Positions 1-8,505 of a stretch of 64,000 nucleotides of DNA are shown here, in pieces (position 1 is the first letter of the stretch; each line of letters opens with the position of its first letter). The notes under the pieces were generated by a model that saw nothing but the letters and a program-made list of their open reading frames with translations, was not told where the DNA came from and made no database searches. The stretch is from Chitinimonas arctica (GTDB lineage Bacteria > Pseudomonadota > Gammaproteobacteria > Burkholderiales > Chitinimonadaceae), in the NCBI RefSeq assembly GCF_007431345.1, contig NZ_CP041730.1:248001-312000 (forward strand). Reading direction: 5' to 3'. The position numbers and the translations under genes are program-made.

Positions 1-182
1 GGGCGAGCGAACTACCCAGACGAGGAAATGTCATACCGCCACCCCAAACCGTACCAGCATAATTATATTGAAAAGGCGAAAAAGCCCATTATTTTACAAC
101 ATACGCAATGTTAATTTCTTTCGAAAAAATACAAACCTTTCTATTTTCTGACATAAGACAGCCGGAATGGCTGCATGAGACG

Positions 183-1568
183 ATGAATTCGACACCAATC
201 ACACCGCTTTACCTGTCCTCCCCCGCTGAACCATTCCCCGTCCACCGTATCGCCAAGCTTCCGCCGACATTCGCGCGAAAGCCGTTCATGGCGGCCCTGC
301 TGGCAACAACGATGTTGCTGACGCAAGCACAAGCTGCCTTGGGTCCGGTCGAGACCGCGCTTGTAAAAACGGTGGGACAAAACTCCCAGGAACAGCTGGC
401 CACGCTGGAAAAGCTGGTGAACATCAACAGCGGCAGTACCAATCCGGCCGGCGTTATCGCGGTAGGCGAAGTGCTCAAGCCCGAATTCGAGGCGCTGGGC
501 TTCGAAGTCAAATGGCACGCCCTTCCCGCCGAAATGCGCCATGCCGGCAGCTTGGTCGCCACCCGCCCAGATGGATCAGGTAAGAAAATACTCTTGATCG
601 GCCATCTGGATACAGTGTTTTCTCCCGCAAGTCGGTTTCAGCGATTTATCCGAAGTGGCGACAAGGCGTCCGGCCCCGGCGTAATCGACGATAAGGGGGG
701 TGTTGTCACGCTTCTCCATGCCCTGAAGGCATTGCATGCGGAAGGCTTGCTCAAGCGCAGCAATATTGTCGTGGTCTTGACCGGCGATGAGGAGCAGTCC
801 GCCAAGCCAACCAGCATTTCGCGCAAGGCCTTGATGGATGCCGCCGAAGGTGCCGAAGTCGCGTTGGAGTTTGAATTCTCCCTGGCCGATGACTCGGCGG
901 TGGTGGCGCGGCGGGGCATAGGAGAATGGCTGCTGCGTTCCAGCGGAACCAGCGCCCATTCATCGACCATCTTTTCGCCCAAGGTAGGCGTGGGCGCGGT
1001 GTTCGAGTTGGCCCATATGCTCGATACCATGCGAACGCAGCTTGCCGATATTCCAGGCCTGACCTTCAATCCCGGCCTGATCATGGGCGGAAGTGAACTG
1101 GAAGAGGATGCGGAGAATGGTCGCGGCACCGTCACGGGCCGCAAAACCGTTGTTGCGCAGACAGCCCTTGCCCACGGTGATCTTCGCTTTATCGACGGTG
1201 CACAGATGGCGTCCACGCAAGCACGCATGCGCGGCATCGTCGCCAATAGCCTGGCGGGCGCGCATAGCACCATCGAGTTCAAGGATGGTATCCCCGCCAT
1301 GGCCGATACCGCGGCAAACCGCGCGCTTTTGCAGCAGTATCATGAAGTAAGTGAGGCGCTTGGCTATGGTCCTGTCCGCGCCGTTCCCCCGACCGCGCGC
1401 GGTGCGGCGGATATTTCGTTCGTGGCGGACAAGATCAAGGCCAATTTGGCCGGTTTAGGCCCGGCGGGCACCGGCGCGCATACGGAATCGGAAACAATTT
1501 GGCTGGATTCTCTGCCGAAGGCCACCTCGCGTGCGGCGATTTTGATTTACCGTCTCTTACAGGACTGA
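183..1568 (+). CDS. Secreted M20-family metallopeptidase (glutamate carboxypeptidase-like)
   Basis: Zinc-dependent exopeptidase of the M20/CPG2 type, probably periplasmic. With this start, the metal ligand His141 and Asp143 lie in a GHLDT motif, the bridging Asp170 in DDKGG, catalytic Glu203 and metal Glu204 in GDEE, and the last ligand His433 in a GAHTE motif, so the catalytic set is complete. A hydrophobic segment ending TQAQA-AL at about residues 36-51 looks like a signal peptide with an unusually long n-region. In-frame ATGs at 108, 183 and 288 are possible starts, none with a strong ribosome site, so the N-terminus is uncertain. The gene converges on sctQ and is probably not part of the T3SS. 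The substrate cannot be read from sequence; C-terminal Glu or folate-like substrates are typical of the family. Confidence 0.85.
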   Translation: MNSTPITPLYLSSPAEPFPVHRIAKLPPTFARKPFMAALLATTMLLTQAQAALGPVETALVKTVGQNSQEQLATLEKLVNINSGSTNPAGVIAVGEVLKPEFEALGFEVKWHALPAEMRHAGSLVATRPDGSGKKILLIGHLDTVFSPASRFQRFIRSGDKASGPGVIDDKGGVVTLLHALKALHAEGLLKRSNIVVVLTGDEEQSAKPTSISRKALMDAAEGAEVALEFEFSLADDSAVVARRGIGEWLLRSSGTSAHSSTIFSPKVGVGAVFELAHMLDTMRTQLADIPGLTFNPGLIMGGSELEEDAENGRGTVTGRKTVVAQTALAHGDLRFIDGAQMASTQARMRGIVANSLAGAHSTIEFKDGIPAMADTAANRALLQQYHEVSEALGYGPVRAVPPTARGAADISFVADKIKANLAGLGPAGTGAHTESETIWLDSLPKATSRAAILIYRLLQD

Positions 1569-1588
1569 GGACGGGTGGATAGGTATGC

Positions 1589-1627
1589 CGTGGATTCCAA
1601 GCCGTCATTGGCGGCCAGGAATCCACG
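1589..1627. terminator. Long hairpin between convergent peptidase and sctQ
   Basis: Inverted repeat with arms CGTGGATTCC (1589-1598) and GGAATCCACG (1618-1627) and an inner GCCG/CGGC pair. It sits between two convergent stop codons, so a bidirectional terminator or RNA-stability stem is likely. There is no T-run, so it could instead be an intergenic repeat. Confidence 0.45.
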
Positions 1628-1637
1628 CGCCGGCAGC

Positions 1638-1934
1638 TTACAAACCCAGCTTTTCGATACGCACCATCAGCTTTTCTCCCACTTTCACGAGCGAGCCGCT
1701 ACCAATGGTCTTGCCATTTATCTTCAGCCTGATATCGCGATTATGTCGAATATTGGCATCCAGCAACTGACCTTCGTGCAATGAGGCCAAGCTACTCAAG
1801 GGAAGTTCGATACGGCCTGCTTCGGCAACGACAGTCATGACAATATCGTTCACGCCGGTAAACGGCTCCGGTTCGCACTCACCGAGTGTCTTTTCTATCT
1901 CGGCGATATTCAGCCAATCGTCAAAATCGTCCAT
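1638..1934 (-). CDS. Predicted internal translation product SctQ-C
   Basis: Within sctQ, codon 229 is an ATG preceded by AGAGGA with five bases between, a better ribosome site than most in this cluster. Translation there gives a 98-residue protein made almost only of the C-terminal SpoA domain. Yersinia YscQ-C and Salmonella SsaQ-S arise the same way and are required or stabilising parts of the sorting platform. Presence of the site is direct observation; production of the short form is inference from these relatives. Confidence 0.5.
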   Translation of the reverse strand: MDDFDDWLNIAEIEKTLGECEPEPFTGVNDIVMTVVAEAGRIELPLSSLASLHEGQLLDANIRHNRDIRLKINGKTIGSGSLVKVGEKLMVRIEKLGL

Positions 1935-2618
1935 TAGTTCCTCTACAGTCGCCAAGCTATCGTCTTCGGCGCACGATATACGTGCCAGGGGTTTACGCTC
2001 GAACAAATACCATTCACCCTCGTCGATCCGCGCGGACGTATCCAGTACCAGGCCATCGCCAATCCGCAAAGAGCGTAAATTGTTCAAGGTCATACGCGTC
2101 CAACCGGCAGCCACACACACCGGCGCCGTCATCTCGCAGGCCTGCATTTCGAAGGGCGCTTGCTGTTCGGCAATGCACTTTAGCCAATCCAGGGGCCAAT
2201 CCAGCAGACTCAAACAGAGCTGCCCTCTATCACCCTCGATGGTCAGTACCCACCCCTCCTCCGCGTCACCCTCCCCGCGCGCAATGCTGTCCCCCAGTAT
2301 TTGCTCGAAACCCAAGGAGGTCAGCCAGGCATCCAATGGCGCCAAGCTCCAGGTGCAAAGCAAAGGAAATAGCTCAGGTGGAATCCTGTCGGCGCTCGGT
2401 ACGGGAAGCATCGGCTCGATCCAACGGCAGTACTCATGCTCGGCTACCCAAGCGCTCAGCGCCCGGTCGCCCATCCGGAAATTCAAGACCAGGCCGTTGC
2501 CACCGGATTTTTTATACTCCAAGGTAATGCGATCGCCGCTGGCGGTATCGATGGTCCGACCAGAAGATACCAAGAGCAAAAGCGATTCAAGTTCATCGTA
2601 TACATCAGCAAGGCTCAT
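1638..2618 (-). CDS. sctQ: T3SS sorting-platform (C-ring) protein SctQ
   Basis: SctQ (YscQ/SpaO/SsaQ) forms the cytoplasmic pods that receive chaperone-effector complexes. The 326 residues match the length of Salmonella SsaQ (about 322). The last 70 residues form a SpoA (FliN-like) domain: hydrophobic strands, an LxxGQLL-type motif and a basic end. A strong internal start lies at 1934 (Met229), described separately. It is the last gene of the sctM-V-N-O-P-Q unit and overlaps sctP by 14 bp. In SPI-2 and Ysc systems sctR follows here; in this window the next gene is an unrelated convergent peptidase. Confidence 0.88.
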   Translation of the reverse strand: MSLADVYDELESLLLLVSSGRTIDTASGDRITLEYKKSGGNGLVLNFRMGDRALSAWVAEHEYCRWIEPMLPVPSADRIPPELFPLLCTWSLAPLDAWLTSLGFEQILGDSIARGEGDAEEGWVLTIEGDRGQLCLSLLDWPLDWLKCIAEQQAPFEMQACEMTAPVCVAAGWTRMTLNNLRSLRIGDGLVLDTSARIDEGEWYLFERKPLARISCAEDDSLATVEELMDDFDDWLNIAEIEKTLGECEPEPFTGVNDIVMTVVAEAGRIELPLSSLASLHEGQLLDANIRHNRDIRLKINGKTIGSGSLVKVGEKLMVRIEKLGL

Positions 2619-3099
2619 GCAGGACCTTTAGCGAAAGCGGGTAATCGAACAAATCCTGCAGGCTCGCTTCCAGGCTTGCCAGTTTTCCGGTCAATTTATC
2701 GTGATGGCGCTTATCGGAAGTACTGAGTTTCAAGGTCAGTGCACCGGCGACCAAGGAAACGTGCAATTCGATTCCGGGTAAGGGGCCGCTTAATAGCCGA
2801 AGATGAAGCACACTGCCCGCTCCGTCCAGCGTGGAACTGGCTGTGAGCAGCGGCATCTGGGCTGGCTGTGACTGCTTGCTTGCCTGGGGCGCCCCTCGAA
2901 GCCGCTGTTCAGTTTCAAGCGATAGCGGGGTGGACATTGCTTGCCAAGGGCTGGCTTGTCCGCTTGGCGGTGCGGTAACGGCATCTTGCAGATCGAGAAG
3001 TTTTTTGAATCGCCTCTTGCTCTCTTCGTCAGGTTCCTGCCGCCCGCTTGTTCGACCAGCGCGTAGCGGCTTGGTACCTTCAAGAGGAAATGTGCTCAT
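2605..3099 (-). CDS. sctP: T3SS needle-length/substrate-switch protein, SctP-like
   Basis: A 164-residue protein in the sctP position between sctO and sctQ. The N-terminal half is polar and Pro/Gln-rich; the C-terminal half has alternating hydrophobic strands resembling the globular switch domain of SctP/FliK proteins. It is short for a molecular ruler (Yersinia YscP is over 450) but near SPI-2 SsaP (124). The ATG at 3099 is chosen because GGAG lies seven bases upstream; a longer frame reaches 3138. It overlaps sctO by 20 bp. The assignment is mostly positional. Confidence 0.6.
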   Translation of the reverse strand: MSTFPLEGTKPLRAGRTSGRQEPDEESKRRFKKLLDLQDAVTAPPSGQASPWQAMSTPLSLETEQRLRGAPQASKQSQPAQMPLLTASSTLDGAGSVLHLRLLSGPLPGIELHVSLVAGALTLKLSTSDKRHHDKLTGKLASLEASLQDLFDYPLSLKVLHEPC

Positions 3100-3466
3100 C
3101 GCTCTGCTCCAGTAAATACAGCAACTTCTCCTGTTCAAGGAGATTTTTTCTTAACAGGCTTAACTGCTCGGCCTTGGCGACCTTTAATCGGCCAGCTTCC
3201 GCATGGAGCGCTTCAATACGATCGCCAATTACCCGATCGCGCTGGTAGCACATGGCAAGCTCGCCTTTAATGGTCTGGAATTGGGTTTGCGTCACCACAC
3301 CCTGCGCGGCGCTGCCCGAATTCCATTCTTCCCATAGTTGCAAGCGCTCCTGGACCAAGCGGGCCTCTTCTTCTTCCAATGCGGCTTCTTGCCTGGCAAT
3401 CATGGTCAAGGCCGAACGCATACCTTGTTCACGGCGACGTTTTACATAGAGCAACTGATTTAGCAT
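3080..3466 (-). CDS. sctO: T3SS stalk protein SctO
   Basis: A 128-residue, strongly charged, almost wholly helical protein rich in Glu, Arg, Leu and Gln, predicted to form an antiparallel coiled coil. This is the form of SctO (YscO/SsaO, FliJ-like), which joins the ATPase SctN to the export gate SctV. Salmonella SsaO is 125 residues. The start at 3466 has GGAGGGG just upstream. The start codon lies inside the end of sctN, so translation is probably coupled. Confidence 0.8.
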   Translation of the reverse strand: MLNQLLYVKRRREQGMRSALTMIARQEAALEEEEARLVQERLQLWEEWNSGSAAQGVVTQTQFQTIKGELAMCYQRDRVIGDRIEALHAEAGRLKVAKAEQLSLLRKNLLEQEKLLYLLEQSDEHISS

Positions 3467-4809
3467 GGCCCCTCCGCTACATTCCAAAGCATGCGCACGG
3501 TATCTTCAAGACTGCTTTTCTCGTCGACACCCTGCCGAAGGAAAGCGCCGATGGCATCGCGTCTCGCCAGAGCCTCATCTGCTTCCGCGTCTTGACCCTT
3601 TTGGTACTCACCCACACGGACCAGCAGTTCAATTTCTTTATAACGCGCCATCATCCGGCGAACCTTACCGGCCAATTCCCGCTGTTTCGCCGGCACAATC
3701 TGGTTCATGATCCGGCTGATGCTGGCGCCGACATCGATGGCTGGATAATGATTACTTTCGGCCAATTTCCGCGACAAGATAATATGCCCATCCAGAATGG
3801 ACCGGACTTCATCCGCAACCGGTTCATTCATATTGTCGCCCTCGACCAGGACGGTATAGATGCCCGTAATACTGCCGGTCACCGCAGGGCCGGCGCGCTC
3901 CAATAAGCGCGGCAATTGTGCAAACAGGCTGGGGGGGAAACTCCCTGCCGCGGGCTTTTCCCCGGAGGCCAGGCCAATTTCCCGCACGGCACGGGCAAAT
4001 CGCGTCAGCGAATCGACCATCAGTAATACGCTCTTGCCCTGGTCGCGGAAGTATTCGGCGATGGTGGTGGCGGTATAGGCGGCTTTCAATCGTTCCAGCG
4101 CGGGTCGGTCCGACGTCGAAACAACCACCACGGTTCTGGCCCGTGCTTCCGGGGTCAGCGCGTGCTCCAGGAACTCGCGCACCTCGCGGCCCCGCTCGCC
4201 AACCAGGGCAAGGACAATCACGTCGGCATGGCTACCGTCGCAGATCATGCTCAGCAGCGTGCTCTTACCACCGCCAGCCGCCGCAAAAATACCGATACGC
4301 TGCCCCCTGCCGCAAGTCAACAGCCCATCGATCACCTTGACCCCCAGCGGCAACGGCGTATCGATGATAGGCCGGGTCAGGGGATCGGGCGCCCGCCGAT
4401 CCAGCGTGCGGTATTCCGTCCGGGAATCATCCCGCGCCGGCAGCTCGGTCAGGGGATTGCCCAAGCCATCCAACACACTGCCCACCAGAAAATCCCCTAC
4501 CGCAATGCGATGGCGGTAGCCCAAAGGCCGGACCAATTCTCCGCGCCCTATACCCACCGGTTCCGCAAAGGGTGACAGCAGCGCAATCGGTCCCTCGATC
4601 GATACCACTTCGGCATCGATACCCCGCCCCTCCAGCCGGCAAAGCTCGCCCAAGCTCACACCGGGTAGCGAGGCACGCAAGATCGTCGGACCGACGTCGA
4701 TGATTCGCCCCAAAAGCCGGACACTCTCGTCATCGCCACGACCCGCTGTCTGGCCACTCAGTTTATTGGACAGGGGTAGGCTTATCCGTCCTTCCTCAGG
4801 CAGGCGCAT
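3460..4809 (-). CDS. sctN: T3SS ATPase SctN
   Basis: Hexameric ATPase that releases chaperones and unfolds substrates at the base of the injectisome. The 449-residue protein has the F1-type order: an N-terminal beta-barrel, a Walker A loop (FAAAGGGKST, about residues 175-185), a GERGREVREF motif, a Walker B strand ending LLMVDSLTRFA (about residue 264), and a C-terminal helical domain ending near the chaperone-binding region. An ATG at 4809 has GGGGGTG upstream; a GTG at 4815 is the alternative. It overlaps the end of sctV by 14 bp. This is the best-conserved gene of the cluster. Confidence 0.96.
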   Translation of the reverse strand: MRLPEEGRISLPLSNKLSGQTAGRGDDESVRLLGRIIDVGPTILRASLPGVSLGELCRLEGRGIDAEVVSIEGPIALLSPFAEPVGIGRGELVRPLGYRHRIAVGDFLVGSVLDGLGNPLTELPARDDSRTEYRTLDRRAPDPLTRPIIDTPLPLGVKVIDGLLTCGRGQRIGIFAAAGGGKSTLLSMICDGSHADVIVLALVGERGREVREFLEHALTPEARARTVVVVSTSDRPALERLKAAYTATTIAEYFRDQGKSVLLMVDSLTRFARAVREIGLASGEKPAAGSFPPSLFAQLPRLLERAGPAVTGSITGIYTVLVEGDNMNEPVADEVRSILDGHIILSRKLAESNHYPAIDVGASISRIMNQIVPAKQRELAGKVRRMMARYKEIELLVRVGEYQKGQDAEADEALARRDAIGAFLRQGVDEKSSLEDTVRMLWNVAEGPC

Positions 4810-6853
4810 ACTCACCCCCGCCGATCAGGTCGATATTGCCTAGCACCCTCAGCTCCGCTTCATCCCCCAGTTCCTGGAAGGACAGGACAGGGGTGGCAAA
4901 CATCTCGCGTTCGATGATCTTGCGCAGAAAACGACGGACATCGATCGCGGTCAGCAAGACCGTGTGCTTATTGTCGCTATCCTCGCCCAAGGATTTGCGG
5001 ATGCGGCCGAGGATCTCCTGGTTCTGTTGATGGTCCAGGGCCGAATAGGCGCCGGCGGCGGTTTGGCGGATGGAATCGCGAATCAGGTTTTCGATATGGT
5101 CGCCAATGGTGAAAGCCGAGATCCACTCTCTGCCGCGGCGATGACGGCTGATGATATGGCGCCGTAAACCCAGGCGTGCGTATTCTGTCAGCATGATGGG
5201 ATCCTTCTCGCTGGGAGCCCATTCGATCAGCGCTTCGAAAATGGCACGGAGATCGCGAACCGATATGCCCTCCTCGACCAGCCGTTGCAATACTTCCGCA
5301 ACCCTGCCGATAGGCAGCTGCCTTTGCAGTTCCTTGACCAGCTCGCCGTAGCGCCCTTCCATGGCATCCATCAGAAAGCGTGTTTCCTGCACGCCGATGA
5401 ATTCCGAAGCGTAGCGGTCCACGGTCAGGGACATGCAATGCACCAGACGCTCCTCGCCCTGATAGTATTTGATGCCGACGCTGGCCAGGCTTTGTGCGGC
5501 CGTTACATCCATCCACTGCAAGACCATCCCACCGAACGGCAATTTGTCGAGGCGTTTCACGTCCGGCATCGTTGTCGATGCCACATCCAGCAACAGCCAA
5601 TTGGGAGGCGCTTCCATGCGCAGGATCCGTTCCTGATAGAGCTGGATCTCGAAGTGACCGGCTTCCATGGCAGGATCGACATGTAATCGGATTTCCGGCA
5701 AAGGGACGCCCAGATTGTCGAACTTCTCGCTACGCAAGCGTTCGATGGCCTTCTGCAGCAAGTCGGATTTCAAGTCGGTCGCCACATGCAGGGCCAACGG
5801 TTGCGCGCCCGGCGACATCTGCCCTTCCGCGCCTTCGCCATGTTCACCCACCGGGGATCCATCGGCCGACTGGCCTCTGGCCTTGCGGCGCTTGACCCCC
5901 ACCCAGCCCGCTGCGAACACCATGACGGCCAGGGGGAGGAAAACCACCGCCGGGAAACCCGGAATGATGGCAAAAATAACCAGAACACCGCCGGAAATCA
6001 TCAGGGATTGAGGCTGGCGGCCGATCTGCTCCGACAGGTCCTTGGCCAGGTTCTGCCGCTGCTCGCCCGGCACGCGGGTGACGATGATCCCCGCGGCGAT
6101 CGAAATCAGCAGGGCGGGAATCTGCGCGATCAGGCCATCGCCGACGGACAGCACGGCGTAAGTGGTAGCCGCTTCGCCCGCGCTCATGCCATGCTGGAAA
6201 ACGCCGACGATCACACCGCCGAGAATGTTGACCAGGATGACGATGATCGCCGCGATGGCATCGCCCTTCACGAACTTCATCGCGCCATCCATTGCGCCAT
6301 AAAGCTGGCTTTCCTTCTGTACCAGGGCCCGGAGCCGCTTGGCCTCGACCGCGTCGATCACACCCGCCCGCATATCGCCATCGATACTCATCTGCTTGCC
6401 CGGCATGCCGTCCAGCGAGAAGCGCGCCCCCACTTCGGCCACCCGTTCGGAGCCCTTGGTAATGACGATGAATTGCACGATGGTGATGATGGTGAATACG
6501 ATCAGCCCGACCGCCAGGTTTCCGCCCACCGCAAAGCTGCCGAAGGCATAGACGATCTCGCCGGCATCGTGCTGCAGCAGGATCAGGCGGCTGGTACTGA
6601 TGGTGAGTGCCAGGCGATATAAGGTCGTTATCAGCAATAAGGATGGAAAGACGGAAAGTTCCAGCGGGTCGCGAAGATAGATGGCAACCATCAGCAACAC
6701 GATTGAAAATGTCAAATTGATGGCAATCAGCACGTCCACCAATGGCGTTGGCAGCGGCACGATCATCATAAACACGGCCACCAGCAACATAACCGCCAGC
6801 ACTACATCTTGCCGGCCTGCTGCGATGATCAGCCAATCACGTATTCGCTTCAC
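4796..6853 (-). CDS. sctV: T3SS export-gate protein SctV
   Basis: SctV (LcrD/InvA/SsaV, FlhA family) is the nonameric inner-membrane export gate. The first 330 residues contain about eight hydrophobic segments and a conserved loop with the FHIPEP-family signature around GKQMSIDGDMRAG. The C-terminal 340 residues form the cytoplasmic ring that selects substrates. Length 685 compares with 681 for SsaV. Translation starts at a GTG that overlaps the stop of the upstream chaperone gene as GTGA. Confidence 0.96.
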   Translation of the reverse strand: MKRIRDWLIIAAGRQDVVLAVMLLVAVFMMIVPLPTPLVDVLIAINLTFSIVLLMVAIYLRDPLELSVFPSLLLITTLYRLALTISTSRLILLQHDAGEIVYAFGSFAVGGNLAVGLIVFTIITIVQFIVITKGSERVAEVGARFSLDGMPGKQMSIDGDMRAGVIDAVEAKRLRALVQKESQLYGAMDGAMKFVKGDAIAAIIVILVNILGGVIVGVFQHGMSAGEAATTYAVLSVGDGLIAQIPALLISIAAGIIVTRVPGEQRQNLAKDLSEQIGRQPQSLMISGGVLVIFAIIPGFPAVVFLPLAVMVFAAGWVGVKRRKARGQSADGSPVGEHGEGAEGQMSPGAQPLALHVATDLKSDLLQKAIERLRSEKFDNLGVPLPEIRLHVDPAMEAGHFEIQLYQERILRMEAPPNWLLLDVASTTMPDVKRLDKLPFGGMVLQWMDVTAAQSLASVGIKYYQGEERLVHCMSLTVDRYASEFIGVQETRFLMDAMEGRYGELVKELQRQLPIGRVAEVLQRLVEEGISVRDLRAIFEALIEWAPSEKDPIMLTEYARLGLRRHIISRHRRGREWISAFTIGDHIENLIRDSIRQTAAGAYSALDHQQNQEILGRIRKSLGEDSDNKHTVLLTAIDVRRFLRKIIEREMFATPVLSFQELGDEAELRVLGNIDLIGGGEYAPA

Positions 6854-7215
6854 GATTCCGACACCACATTTTGAAGTAATTTACATTGGATACGATAAAG
6901 CCGGAGCCAGCGGGATTCATCCATTCCCTCGGGCAAATGGCAGGACAGCACCAGCCAATTCGATATCAGAAACGCCCGCATCGGCACGCCCATGGTGCGC
7001 TCCGGTATACATAGCATCAGTGCCTGCCTGAGTTGGGCCATGCTTCCTACGGGCGACACGGAGATCGCCACCGACAGGGAAATACGCCTATTCCTCACCT
7101 CGACGAATAATCTGAAGGGAGGTAGCCAGAACTCCATTTTTGTTTCGATGCGAACATTGGGAAAGCCCATCAAAACGAAAAACCGTTCGAGCTGCCGTTC
7201 GATTTGTAGATCCAT
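6850..7215 (-). CDS. SsaM-position T3SS chaperone / gatekeeper cofactor
   Basis: A 121-residue protein between sctW and sctV, the place and size of SPI-2 SsaM (122), which works with the gatekeeper SctW (SsaL) to order secretion. The sequence has a helix-strand pattern like class I T3SS chaperones, with strands around EFWLPPFRLFVEV and ISLSVAISV. I do not recognise it with certainty; the assignment is by position and size. The ATG at 7215 has AAAGAG five bases upstream and is preferred over an ATG at 7257. It is the first gene of the second T3SS transcription unit. Confidence 0.6.
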   Translation of the reverse strand: MDLQIERQLERFFVLMGFPNVRIETKMEFWLPPFRLFVEVRNRRISLSVAISVSPVGSMAQLRQALMLCIPERTMGVPMRAFLISNWLVLSCHLPEGMDESRWLRLYRIQCKLLQNVVSES

Positions 7216-7276
7216 GCGCACTCTTTGTTTGCAAGCTTTAGTGGCAAATGATGGCAATTTCCGAAGAAATTACGTA

Positions 7277-7292
7277 TCAGGTGAACACCTGA
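7277..7292. promoter_or_regulatory. 16-bp palindrome upstream of the sctM-V-N-O-P-Q unit
   Basis: TCAGGTGAACACCTGA lies in the 216-bp gap between sctW and the SsaM-like gene, 61 bp before its start codon. A near-identical palindrome stands 62 bp before the AraC-type gene that heads the other T3SS unit (12245-12260). Matching sequence and matching distance suggest binding by one dimeric regulator. Confidence 0.6.
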
Positions 7293-7431
7293 AGCGCGAG
7301 TGCATAAGCCAGGTTCTCGCGGACTAAACGCAAGTCGCCGACAAGCGGTATTATTTTCGCTAAAAGCCGTAGTTCGCTTTGGATTCAAATAGATTTGGCG
7401 CAGGCAAGCATGAAGAATGGGGGAAGACGGG

Positions 7432-8505
7432 TCATTCGTCTGCAGTCAACTCTTCGAGGTAGTCTTTAATCGCCTGCAGGATTTCGTCACGCTGCATATC
7501 TTCCTTGAAGCAGTCTCTCGAGAGCAACCTCATGGTTTCGGTAAATGCGCGGCCATAGCCATAGCGCAGGTTTTCGGCAAGCCCCAAGGCCTGGACACGG
7601 CCGGAAAACCAATCCATCGACACCCAGACCTGATCGATGGTCTGCAGCAATTCACTCATATATTGATCGGCGTTCATACCCCAGGCGGGAAAAACTTGCG
7701 TCGTCTTCCTGGCATGTTCCTCAAAGCCGAAGAACAGCAGGATACGGCGCAAGTCCATGATCACCGCCACAAGTCGATTGCCTTCGATGGGCGCCCCCTG
7801 GGAGGAAAGCTCGAATGCCAAGGCTCTCAGCAAGGCTTTCAGCTTGCGCTTGCTATCGGGCATGCTTTTCAGTTCCGCGAACCACTGGCTCAAGGAGGTA
7901 TGCCTGGCGCCGGCACGCTGGTAAAGCGCCTTCAGCTGCGCGAGCGCGGCGGGGCTGGGTTTGCCGAATTCAAGCTGGGCAAACAGCTTCAGCTCCCATT
8001 CCTCGTCGCCCATTACGGCGAGCAGCGCCTCTTCAAGCCGCTTGCGACGGCCACCCGTCAGGTTCTTGTCCGTTAGCCAAATACCCAGCAGTAGCGCCAT
8101 CTGCCCGCTGTCCAGTCCCGCTTCGCGCATGGCCTCGAATGGATTGGCATGATTGGCCAGATCCCCGAATCGACCCAGCAGATCATCCAGCCCAACCGCT
8201 TCGACCGCGCTGATATCTTCAACCAGACGGAGCAGATTGGTGCGCGCACGCGCGGTATCCGACTTGGCGTTGCCACGGGCCAGTTCGCGCATGCGGCCGC
8301 CCAGTACAAAGCCCATATCTTCCTGGGTTTCGGCCAGCGCGTCTTCGTTCAGTTCCGCCAACTCCTTGCCGACCAGGTCCGAGATGGCGTTGCCTGGAAT
8401 GATCTGACGGGGTGTTCTATCAGCCCATTTGCCTATGTCGGCATCTGGATCGACGCTGACAATCGGGGTAGACGGTATGAAAACCGGTTTATCAATTTTG
8501 TTCAT
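7432..8505 (-). CDS. sctW: T3SS gatekeeper SctW (YopN/TyeA/SsaL/MxiC-like)
   Basis: A 357-residue helical protein in the place of SPI-2 SsaL (338). Gatekeepers hold back effectors until translocators have been secreted and act at SctV with small chaperones. The N-terminal 60 residues are polar, as expected for a secreted protein; the rest is helical repeats, with a TyeA-like C-terminal domain predicted from about residue 270. It overlaps the end of sctL by 14 bp and ends the first unit. A 216-bp gap follows, which holds the palindrome for the next unit. Confidence 0.8.
   Translation of the reverse strand: MNKIDKPVFIPSTPIVSVDPDADIGKWADRTPRQIIPGNAISDLVGKELAELNEDALAETQEDMGFVLGGRMRELARGNAKSDTARARTNLLRLVEDISAVEAVGLDDLLGRFGDLANHANPFEAMREAGLDSGQMALLLGIWLTDKNLTGGRRKRLEEALLAVMGDEEWELKLFAQLEFGKPSPAALAQLKALYQRAGARHTSLSQWFAELKSMPDSKRKLKALLRALAFELSSQGAPIEGNRLVAVIMDLRRILLFFGFEEHARKTTQVFPAWGMNADQYMSELLQTIDQVWVSMDWFSGRVQALGLAENLRYGYGRAFTETMRLLSRDCFKEDMQRDEILQAIKDYLEELTADE

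Noticed and set aside
1..114. Open frame of 37 codons from the window edge to TAA at 112-114
   Set aside because: It could be the end of a gene outside the window, but it is too short, has no recognisable motif, and the region looks like an AT-rich promoter.
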